NCBI GenBank assembly: GCA_963724365.1
Contig: CAVRUR010000008.1
Location: 1-64,000 of the forward strand
Direction: 5' to 3'
Length of the DNA stretch: 64,000 nucleotides
DNA from: JALORV01 sp963724365
GTDB lineage: Bacteria > Pseudomonadota > Gammaproteobacteria > Burkholderiales > Burkholderiaceae_F
Under the pieces are notes generated by a model. It was given only the letters and a program-made list of their open reading frames with translations, was not told the DNA's origin and did not search any database. Shown here one piece after another: positions 56,137 through 64,000 of this stretch (its first letter is position 1; each line of letters starts with the position of its first letter). Position numbers and translations under genes: made by a program.

Positions 56137-56942
56137 GCCACCTCGAGATCGGCGATCAAGGGCATGTGGTCGGAACGTTGCGCCCACTCGATACCCTTGG
56201 GGACGCTCACGTCGTGGACCTTGAACCCGCGCACGTAGATGCGGTCCAGCCGCAACCAGGGCATCACGCTGGGGTAGGTTCGCGCCACCCGCGGCCGCGC
56301 GCCGCTGCGCCAGAGCATCAGGCGCTCGAGGTGGCGGGTCCGCGGCTGTCGGCGATTGAAGTCGGCCGCCGCCTCGACGACCTCCAGCTCGCGATGCAGA
56401 ACCTGGTCGACTCCCTGCTGCCAGTCATTGAAGTCGCCCGCGATGATCAGCGGCGCAGCAAGCGGAACCTCGCTGCGGACAAAGTCGATCAGGAACTCGG
56501 CCTGCCGCACGCGGCTGCGCTTGATCAGGCCGAAGTGCGTGTTGATCAGGTGGATGTCCACGGCCCCACGGCGCGTCTCGACGTGCGAGATCGCGTGCAG
56601 CATTCCGCGACTTTCCAGGGCATGGTCCGAGATGTCGTGATTCAAGTACTGGCCGATCGTGTGGCGCGACACGATGGCGTTGCCATGGTGGCCGTGCGGA
56701 TAGACCGCGTTCATGCCGTAGGCACGATGCAGGTAGCCGCCCGTGCACAGCACGTCGAGCTGCGTGCCGTTCGGATGGTCCGGCCGGCGCGCCAGGCGTT
56801 CGTTGCGCTCCTGCACTTCCTGCAGGAAGACGATGTCGGCGTCGATGGTGTGCAGCGCTACGCGCAGGTCGTGGATGCGCGAGCGCTTGCGCAGCCCCAT
56901 TACGCCCTTGTGGATGTTGTACGTCGCGACGCGCAGTTGCAT
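56133..56942 (-). CDS. Endonuclease/exonuclease/phosphatase family protein (YbhP-like)
   Basis: A 269-residue metal-dependent hydrolase of the EEP superfamily. Motifs: LRVATYNIHKGVMG at the N-terminus, VFLQEVQERN (catalytic glutamate), NTHFGL, the DNase I-type GDFNDW and the C-terminal SDHMPLIADLEV. The complete set is seen. It is 15 bases from the lipoprotein stop and overlaps clsB. In E. coli the equivalent YbhP is coded with clsB; a link with membrane lipid or envelope maintenance is inferred. Substrate unknown. Confidence 0.9.
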   Translation of the reverse strand: MQLRVATYNIHKGVMGLRKRSRIHDLRVALHTIDADIVFLQEVQERNERLARRPDHPNGTQLDVLCTGGYLHRAYGMNAVYPHGHHGNAIVSRHTIGQYLNHDISDHALESRGMLHAISHVETRRGAVDIHLINTHFGLIKRSRVRQAEFLIDFVRSEVPLAAPLIIAGDFNDWQQGVDQVLHRELEVVEAAADFNRRQPRTRHLERLMLWRSGARPRVARTYPSVMPWLRLDRIYVRGFKVHDVSVPKGIEWAQRSDHMPLIADLEVA

Positions 56943-56956
56943 GCAGCCAGTCTTGC

Positions 56957-58480
56957 TCAGTCTGCGCCTGGCGCAAGCGTGAAATATCGGTCGAACAACA
57001 GCGGATCATCAAAATGACGACGACCGACGAACGCCGTTGCATGATGACCCCATTGCCGCATCTGGCCTGCTGACGGCACACCCGTCGGCCAGAAGATGAA
57101 ACGCTCCGGCCGCTCAGAGCCCGGCACGAGGGCATCGGGCCCGTAAATGCTGCGCGTGCCACCGCCAGCCACCGCCGGCAGCGCGAGTGCGCGCAGTTCG
57201 TTTTCATCCTTCAACCGATACGGCACTCCAGGAGCGGGCTGCGTCGTATCGACCGCCACCCGCTGGATGTTGTGATCGCCGGATCCGACGTAGACGATGA
57301 CACGCTCGTCCGGTCCCGGCGAATGCACGACCTGCGGCGAGAACATCGTCTCGTCAAAGATGCCCTCATGCTCGTGAGGTCCCGGGCGCTCGCGCACACG
57401 CTCGGTCGGAAAGAACATGTGATAGCAGCCGCAGGCATGGATCGAGTCATAGACCAGCGGACGGCCCTGGGCATCGAGCGTGACGCGCCAGACGACGGCG
57501 TCGAGCCGCCCCGCCACCATGTCGAGCGGATGGCTGGCGGGCCGGGCCGGGAACCAGAATGTGTAGACAAGCTGCAGGGTAGGTGTGCCGCCGAACTCGG
57601 TCCAGGCGGCGCGCACGTAAGTGGCCGGTTCGCTGACGTCGACAGCGACATAAAGGTCGTCACCACTCTTTCGCCATGCCAGCCGGCCGATGCGGTCATC
57701 GTCGTCGACTGTGTCAACGACCAGCACCGGAGCATGCTGCTGCAGTAGCTGCCAGGCACGCGCAGGCGTAACCACCGGCATCCGCAGTGGGACTGCGCCG
57801 GCCTTGTCGGTCGGGAGCAATCCGGCCAGACGCTCCGAAACTCCCGGCCCCGGCACGTAGCGGATGCGCTTGCCTTTCACAGTCAGTTCGGGGAACGGCG
57901 TGGCGTACAGGTCGCGCGTGGTCTGCTGCCAGGCGGCCACCCCCCAGACGAAGGGAAACTTGGTCAGCGGGTACAGGCCGACGACCCGCATCGCATCGTC
58001 GTAACTGTGCGGAGGGCTGGCGAGGTTCGCCACCCGTTCGGCATCGCCGCGGGTGGCGGCCACGAGTTCCGTGCGGCAACGCTCGAGCGCCGCCTGGTCA
58101 ACGTCTGCAATGCGCGCATTGGCGCTTTCGTACTTGCGCGCTTCGGCGTCGAGCGCGGCCATACGATCGAGCTTCGCCTGCGCCACCGCCGGCGCCTCGC
58201 GGTCGCCCGGCGTCCGCGAGGCGGTGTAACGATCAGCCCGAAGGAACGGATAGCCGTCGACGCGCGCCGCCTGCGCATCGCGCACACCGGCGGCGTCGAT
58301 TCGCGCATCCACCTCGCGCAGGCGACGCATGCAGTCGCCCAGCGCATCGGCACGCGCAAGCTGTACGCTCGCGGGGGCCACGGCATAGGGATCCGGCAGG
58401 GACGCGCACCCGCCCAGCGCCGTCGTGACGGCAAGACTAGCTGCGAGTGCGTTGCGCCAGTTCACGGACGGCTGCGGCAT
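56957..58480 (-). CDS. Large lipoprotein of unknown family
   Basis: A 507-residue lipoprotein. The start MPQPSVNW at 58480 gives the signal peptide and lipobox ALGGC (C25). Sequence features are VGLYPLTKFPFVWGVAAWQQ, TVKGKRIRYVPGPGVSER, YTFWFPARPASHPLDMVAGR and HACGCYHMFFPTERVRERPG, which look like a metal-binding hydrolase or a carbohydrate-active protein, but I do not recognise a family. The start overlaps the nudB end by 44 bases. Insertion of this gene between nudB and the EEP gene departs from the usual aspS operon. An intact frame. Confidence 0.75.
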   Translation of the reverse strand: MPQPSVNWRNALAASLAVTTALGGCASLPDPYAVAPASVQLARADALGDCMRRLREVDARIDAAGVRDAQAARVDGYPFLRADRYTASRTPGDREAPAVAQAKLDRMAALDAEARKYESANARIADVDQAALERCRTELVAATRGDAERVANLASPPHSYDDAMRVVGLYPLTKFPFVWGVAAWQQTTRDLYATPFPELTVKGKRIRYVPGPGVSERLAGLLPTDKAGAVPLRMPVVTPARAWQLLQQHAPVLVVDTVDDDDRIGRLAWRKSGDDLYVAVDVSEPATYVRAAWTEFGGTPTLQLVYTFWFPARPASHPLDMVAGRLDAVVWRVTLDAQGRPLVYDSIHACGCYHMFFPTERVRERPGPHEHEGIFDETMFSPQVVHSPGPDERVIVYVGSGDHNIQRVAVDTTQPAPGVPYRLKDENELRALALPAVAGGGTRSIYGPDALVPGSERPERFIFWPTGVPSAGQMRQWGHHATAFVGRRHFDDPLLFDRYFTLAPGAD

Positions 58481-58889
58481 TGGTCCAGGAGAAGCAGGCA
58501 TCCGCGGCGTCGCGCCAGGGCAGCCATCGACAGGCGCGATGCTCGCGCGGTGCAAGCTGCGGGCTGTAGCGCTCAACCACGCGGAGGCCGAAGACATGCT
58601 CCGTATTATGCGTAACGCCGGGCGCATAACGATGACGCCATTCGGAATAGATTTCGTAACGGTGTTCAAGGATCCAGTCGTCGAACCGTTCGGGCGCGGC
58701 AACGAGTCCAGTTTCCTCGGCGACCTCGCGGGCGCAGGCACACCGCAGATCTTCACCGGAATAGTCGAGGCTGCCGGTCACTGACTGCCAGAACCCGGGA
58801 TGGTCGGTACGCTCGAGCAACAGCACCTCGAGTCCCGGAGTATGGATCACGACCAGCACCGACTCGGGAATCTTGGCCACCGGCGTCAC
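58437..58889 (-). CDS. nudB: Dihydroneopterin triphosphate diphosphatase (Nudix)
   Basis: A 150-residue Nudix hydrolase. NudB removes pyrophosphate from dihydroneopterin triphosphate in folate synthesis. The N-terminal PESVLVVIHTPGLEVLLLER and GFWQSVTGSL are typical of NudB. The Nudix box reads GSLDYSGEDLRCACAREVAE, then ETGL, with one residue more than usual between the first glycine and the glutamate. The late HNTEHVFGL fits as well. It lies directly downstream of aspS, as in betaproteobacteria. The start ATG at 58889 is 77 bases from the aspS stop. Confidence 0.88.
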   Translation of the reverse strand: MTPVAKIPESVLVVIHTPGLEVLLLERTDHPGFWQSVTGSLDYSGEDLRCACAREVAEETGLVAAPERFDDWILEHRYEIYSEWRHRYAPGVTHNTEHVFGLRVVERYSPQLAPREHRACRWLPWRDAADACFSWTNAAAVRELAQRTRS

Positions 58890-58965
58890 GAAACCGGTTC
58901 TCCCACCCGGCGGCCGGCGACCTTCATCCGCCGCGCAACGGCGCTCACCGGCCCGGGCCTTCGTC

Positions 58966-60816
58966 CTACTTCTGATTCAACTCGCCCGCATGGCGCTGCG
59001 GCAGGTTGAATCTCCCCGTTTCCGGCTCCGCGCGCGCTTCGCCGCGCAGGCGGATGTGCAGTTCTCGCAACTGCTTCTCGTCGACGGGTGACGGCGCTTT
59101 CGTCAGCAGGCACTGTGCCCGCTGCGTCTTTGGGAACGCGATCACGTCGCGGATCGATTCGGCGCCGGCCATCATCGTGACGATGCGGTCGAGCCCGAAC
59201 GCGATCCCGCCGTGCGGCGGCGCACCGTACTGCAGCGCATCGAGGAGGAATCCGAATTTCTCGCGCGCTTCCTCGGCGCCAATCTTAAGTGCGCGGAAGA
59301 CCTTGCTCTGCACCTCCTCGCGGTGGATCCGCACCGAGCCGCCGCCGATCTCCCAGCCATTCAACGCCATGTCGTAGGCCTTGGCCAGCGCCTTGGAGGG
59401 ATCCGTCTGCAGGAAGTCCTCGTGGCCTTCCTTCGGGCTCGTGAACGGGTGGTGCGCAGCGACGTAGCGCTGCTCATCCTCGTCGAACTCGAACATCGGG
59501 AAGTCGATCACCCAAAGCGGTTTCCAGCCCGCGGCAGACAGGCCGTGCGCACGCCCGAATTCGCTGTGGCCAATCTTCGTGCGCAAGGCGCCCAGCGAGT
59601 CGTAGACGATCTTGGCTCGATCGGCGCCAAAGAAGATCACGTCACCGTCGGCGGCGCCGGTCAGTTCGAGCACCGCGGCAAGCGCCGCGTCGTTCAGGTT
59701 CTTGACGATCGGGCTTTGCAGGCCGTCGCGACCCTTGGCCCTCTCGTTGACCTTGATGTAGGCCAGGCCCTTGGCGCCGTAGATCTTGACGAACTCGGTG
59801 TAGCCGTCGATCTCCGAGCGCGGCATCTCGCCACCGTGCGGGATGCGCAACGCAACCACCTTGCCGTCCGACATCTCGGTCGCGGCCTTGAAGACCTTCA
59901 ACTCGACGTCGCGCATGATGTCGGTCGCGTCGGTCAGTTGCAGTGCGACCCGCAGGTCCGGCTTGTCGGAGCCGTAAAGCCTCATCGCGTCGCCATACGT
60001 CATCACCGGGAACGGCTTCGGCAGCGTGACGTTCATCACCTCGGCAAAGACGGTACGGATCAATTCTTCCATGATTGCGCGGATCTCGGTCTCGTCGAGG
60101 AACGATGTCTCGATGTCGATCTGCGTGAATTCGGGCTGCCGGTCGGCCCGCAGATCCTCGTCGCGGAAGCACTTGACGATCTGGTAGTAGCGGTCGAATC
60201 CCGCGACCATCAGCAACTGCTTGAAGAGCTGCGGCGATTGCGGCAGCGCGAAGAACTCGCCGGGGTGCACGCGCGACGGCACCAGGTAGTCGCGCGCACC
60301 TTCCGGCGTACTCTTTGTCAGCATCGGGGTCTCGATGTCGACAAAGCCCGCCGCGTCGAGATAGCGCCGCACGGCCATCGCCACCTTGTAGCGCAGCATC
60401 ATGTTCCTCTGCATCGGTGCGCGCCGCAGGTCGAGCACGCGATGCGTCAGCCGCGTCGTCTCCGAGAGGTTCTCGTCGTCGAGCTGGAACGGCACCGGCA
60501 CCGAGGCGTTGAGGATCTCGAGTTGTGTGCACAGCACTTCGATGCCGCCGGACACGAGCGCCTCGTTGGTCGTGCCTTCCGGGCGCTTGCGCACATGGCC
60601 GGTGACCTTCAGGCAGTACTCGTTGCGGACCTTCTCCGCGTTGGCGAACACGTTTGCACGATCCGGGTCGCAGACGACCTGCACGAGGCCCTCGCGATCG
60701 CGCAGATCGATGAAGATGACGCCGCCGTGATCACGGCGACGATGCACCCAGCCAAAGAGGGTGACGGTCTGGCCGATGAACTTCTCGTCCACCCGGCCGG
60801 CATATTCGGTACGCAT
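58966..60816 (-). CDS. aspS: Aspartyl-tRNA synthetase
   Basis: A class II aminoacyl-tRNA synthetase of 616 residues that charges tRNA-Asp. The N-terminal OB-fold reads MRTEYAGRVDEKFIGQTVTL and GWVHRRRDHGGVIFIDLRDR. Motif 2 is RYYQIVKCFRDEDLRADRQP and EFTQIDIETSF. The GAD insertion domain is present (LRIPHGGEMPRSEIDGYTEF). Motif 3 is GIAFGLDRIVTMM near the end. The bacterial type. The start at 60816 gives a good N-terminus; a longer start at 60873 adds 19 unlikely residues. Intact. Confidence 0.96.
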   Translation of the reverse strand: MRTEYAGRVDEKFIGQTVTLFGWVHRRRDHGGVIFIDLRDREGLVQVVCDPDRANVFANAEKVRNEYCLKVTGHVRKRPEGTTNEALVSGGIEVLCTQLEILNASVPVPFQLDDENLSETTRLTHRVLDLRRAPMQRNMMLRYKVAMAVRRYLDAAGFVDIETPMLTKSTPEGARDYLVPSRVHPGEFFALPQSPQLFKQLLMVAGFDRYYQIVKCFRDEDLRADRQPEFTQIDIETSFLDETEIRAIMEELIRTVFAEVMNVTLPKPFPVMTYGDAMRLYGSDKPDLRVALQLTDATDIMRDVELKVFKAATEMSDGKVVALRIPHGGEMPRSEIDGYTEFVKIYGAKGLAYIKVNERAKGRDGLQSPIVKNLNDAALAAVLELTGAADGDVIFFGADRAKIVYDSLGALRTKIGHSEFGRAHGLSAAGWKPLWVIDFPMFEFDEDEQRYVAAHHPFTSPKEGHEDFLQTDPSKALAKAYDMALNGWEIGGGSVRIHREEVQSKVFRALKIGAEEAREKFGFLLDALQYGAPPHGGIAFGLDRIVTMMAGAESIRDVIAFPKTQRAQCLLTKAPSPVDEKQLRELHIRLRGEARAEPETGRFNLPQRHAGELNQK

Positions 60817-61147
60817 GGAAAGCTCCGCTGTGACTGGCAGTCCGCGGCTCGACACTTCGGCGCGACTGCGCAAAACCAGTGATTATCCCCGAGGGGCTCG
60901 TCTTCAGCTTGGTGGCCGGTCCGGCGCCATGACGACGCGCAACGGATCCGGCAGCAGTGGGGCCGAACAGCGCTACCTGCCCGACCCTATCGGTTTCGCT
61001 GATTGGACGACGCGGACCGCACCACCGGACGAGCACATCCGCCGGCGCGCCTGCTGGCGCCGTGACCCTGCATCCGGTGTTTCGTCGTCATGGACCGAAC
61101 CTTAGCAGGGGACCGCGCGGGGCTCAAAGGCTGAGGCTCGCGCGGCG
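60817..61147. other. Intergenic stretch between DUF502 and aspS
   Basis: A gap of about 330 bases inside what is usually a tight operon. No coding frame or structural motif is supported. It may carry an aspS promoter. Confidence 0.35.
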
Positions 61148-61789
61148 TCAGGCCGGAGGCGGCGACGCACTCGTCAGCACGGCCGGCCGCACCGGCCGCG
61201 CACCGGGTTCCACCACACCGAGCGAGACATGGAACTTCAACGCGTCGTCGACGCTGACATCCACGTCATGGACCCGCGACGGCGGCATCATCAGCACATA
61301 TCCGGATGTCGGGTTGGGCGCGGTCGGCACATAGACGGTGACCCAGCCTTCTCCGAACCGCTCCGCAACCGCACCGGCCGGCTCGCCGACGATGAACGCC
61401 AATGTCCATTGCTCCGGTTGCGGGAACTCGACCAGCACGACCTTGCGGAACGCATTGCCCTTGGGCGAGAGCATCGTGTCCGACACCTGTTTCACGCTTG
61501 AGTAGATCGACCGCACGATCGGAATCCGTCCCAGCATCCCTTCCCACCAGAGCAGCAGCCGCCGGCCGACGATATTGCGCGCGAGAACGCCGGTGATCAG
61601 CAGCACGGCTACGGCGAGCAGTGCCCCGAGGCCCGGGATGCGGAAGCCGAACAGCGCTTCGGGCCGCCAGGCCGGCGGCAGCAGCAGCAGCGACTGATCC
61701 ATCCAGCCAATGATCGTTTCGAGGATCAGCAGCGTGATCCCGAGGGGCACCCAGATCAGGAGGCCGGTGATCAGATACTTGCGAAACAT
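61148..61789 (-). CDS. DUF502 family membrane protein
   Basis: A 213-residue inner membrane protein. From the ATG at 61789 it reads MFRKYLITGLLIWVPLGITL, the conserved family start. A second hydrophobic stretch is LGALLAVAVLLITGVLARNI. Then the conserved IPIVRSIYSSVKQVSDTMLS and VLVEFPQPEQWTLAFIVGEP, VTVYVPTAPNPTSGYVLMMP. The family is coded next to aspS in betaproteobacteria; its role is unknown. It follows fmdB after an intrinsic terminator. Confidence 0.9.
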   Translation of the reverse strand: MFRKYLITGLLIWVPLGITLLILETIIGWMDQSLLLLPPAWRPEALFGFRIPGLGALLAVAVLLITGVLARNIVGRRLLLWWEGMLGRIPIVRSIYSSVKQVSDTMLSPKGNAFRKVVLVEFPQPEQWTLAFIVGEPAGAVAERFGEGWVTVYVPTAPNPTSGYVLMMPPSRVHDVDVSVDDALKFHVSLGVVEPGARPVRPAVLTSASPPPA

Positions 61790-61833
61790 GTGCGGTCCCA
61801 ACTGCGCCACGGCGGCCGGCGCGTGGCCCTTAG

Positions 61834-61863
61834 AAAGAAAAAAGCCGCGGTACCGCCGCGGCT
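61834..61863 (-). terminator. Intrinsic terminator between fmdB and DUF502
   Basis: On the minus strand AGCCGCGG pairs with CCGCGGCT (61843-61850 with 61856-61863, loop of 5) followed by TTTTTTCTTT. It lies about 30 bases after the fmdB stop and before DUF502, so only part of the transcription should continue downstream. Confidence 0.85.
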
Positions 61864-61894
61864 CCGTTGCAATCGAGGATAGCCGATCAATCCA

Positions 61895-62263
61895 TCACGA
61901 CGTGGCGGCTGCCGGCCCGCCGGTGCTGCCGCCAGAGGCGGGAGCAGGAGAGGCCGCTGTGCTTTCAGCGGTCTTGGAGCCGGCGGCCGGAGTCTCGGCA
62001 GGCTTTGCCGCGTCGGACTTCGCCTCCCCTTCCTTGGGTGTGCCGTCGGCAGCCTTGCTGTCCTTCGCCTTGGCGGTGCCGTTGCCGCGGAAGTCGGTCG
62101 CGTACCAGCCACTGCCCTTAAGCTGAAATCCCGCCGCGGTCACCTTTTTCACGAGGCTGCTGCGGTGGCAGGACGGACAGTCGGTCAGCGGCGCGTCGGA
62201 GATCTTCTGCAGCACCTCGACGTCGTGACGGCACTCGGCGCACTGATAGGCATAAATCGGCAT
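61895..62263 (-). CDS. fmdB: FmdB family zinc ribbon protein
   Basis: A 122-residue regulator-type protein. The zinc ribbon MPIYAYQCAECRHDVEVLQK, then APLTDCPSCHR, has four cysteines (C8, C11, C29, C32). After about residue 60 comes a long low-complexity tail rich in alanine, lysine, proline and glutamate, unlike the short form. The gene is the usual head of the betaproteobacterial fmdB-DUF502-aspS cluster. The function is not established. An intrinsic terminator follows. Confidence 0.9.
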   Translation of the reverse strand: MPIYAYQCAECRHDVEVLQKISDAPLTDCPSCHRSSLVKKVTAAGFQLKGSGWYATDFRGNGTAKAKDSKAADGTPKEGEAKSDAAKPAETPAAGSKTAESTAASPAPASGGSTGGPAAATS

Positions 62264-62449
62264 AGGCTACGACTCGCTTCGCGGTCTCGTATCGCTAATT
62301 GCTTGCTAATTGGCTGAATTGTAAGGGAGCGCATCGGCGGCTCGCGACGGGAGATGAGGGCTTAATCCCGGCGTATCAAGGGGCCGGGCCTGCCCCTTGG
62401 ACTTTGCCCGCCGCTGTTGCACACTGCCCCGCCCCAGGAGGAGACACGC

Positions 62450-63835
<1,386 letters not shown>

Positions 63836-64000
63836 CCTGGCGCATTGAACGCGGTTCGCCAGCGGGAACATTCACCGGCATGCCAACGAGCCGGCGCACT
63901 CGCGTGCGGTAAATTTCGACTCGCGCGCCGGATCGCCCCGACTGGGAGCGAGCGGTGGCGCCCGTGAACCGGGTCCATTCCGCCCGACGGCACCATTCAA

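Noticed and set aside
59212..60882. Open frame of about 555 codons on the plus strand opposite aspS
   Set aside because: It is a shadow of the highly conserved aspartyl-tRNA synthetase.

Overview
The window holds three pieces of DNA that do not look as if they belong together. Bases 1 to about 945 carry the C-terminal three quarters of an amidophosphoribosyltransferase (PurF). About 946 to 4062 carry a remnant of an AI-2E family permease, a Pit-type phosphate transporter with its DUF47 partner, a GNAT acetyltransferase and a DUF486 protein, nearly all broken by single-base shifts and with lower GC. From about 4063 onward the DNA is a continuous GC-rich chromosome segment. Both joins cut through genes, so the first 4 kb is best read as misassembled or foreign sequence. 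The main segment is probably from a betaproteobacterium (Burkholderiales-like). The main reason is the gene order fmdB, DUF502, aspS, nudB, EEP nuclease, clsB at 54.9-62.3 kb. A type IV pilus minor pilin operon and spore-coat-U fimbrial genes fit with this.

Layout of the main segment. At 4.2-6.0 kb, methylthioribose-1-phosphate isomerase overlaps a class II aldolase, the pair expected for a dihydroxyacetone phosphate (DHAP) shunt of methylthioadenosine salvage. At 6.1-7.6 kb are two tandem paralogues that look like degenerate EAL-domain proteins. At 7.6-14.5 kb, on the minus strand, is the complete set pilE, fimT, pilV, pilW, pilX, pilY1. At 14.9-20.1 kb is a plus-strand fimbrial cluster: three spore-coat-U subunits, a small subunit, a PapD-like chaperone and a large SdrD-B-containing protein in the place where an usher would be. 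At 20.1-23.9 kb are CYTH-CHAD, a small exported protein, an MFS transporter and an SRPBCC protein. The stretch 14.9-23.6 kb is full of single-base frame breaks, while neighbouring stretches are clean.

At 24-31.5 kb are a lipoprotein, an HNH nuclease, a trypsin-like protein, a B12-binding radical SAM enzyme, an MBL/beta-CASP ribonuclease and an archaeal-type thymidine phosphorylase. At 31.5-35 kb are a SWIB protein with a lysine-rich tail and an Lhr-like helicase with a hairpin-rich insertion. At 35-39 kb are a small exported protein, a SCO-type copper chaperone next to a selenium-binding-protein/methanethiol oxidase homologue, and a glutamate symporter. At 39-43 kb are KatG and a BenE-family transporter.

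The most interesting accessory stretch is 44.9-48.1 kb. It is a tight three-gene unit of a CHASE2-domain membrane protein with no recognisable output domain, a small exported protein and an exported M48 metallopeptidase. Next come a DUF1254/DUF1214 lipoprotein, a vanadium-haloperoxidase-like protein and an OmpR-type winged-helix/NTPase regulator (about 48-54.6 kb). The window closes with the conserved minus-strand aspS operon and a GlnA/PuuA-like glutamine synthetase. I recognised no rRNA, tRNA, CRISPR array, complete transposon or riboswitch.
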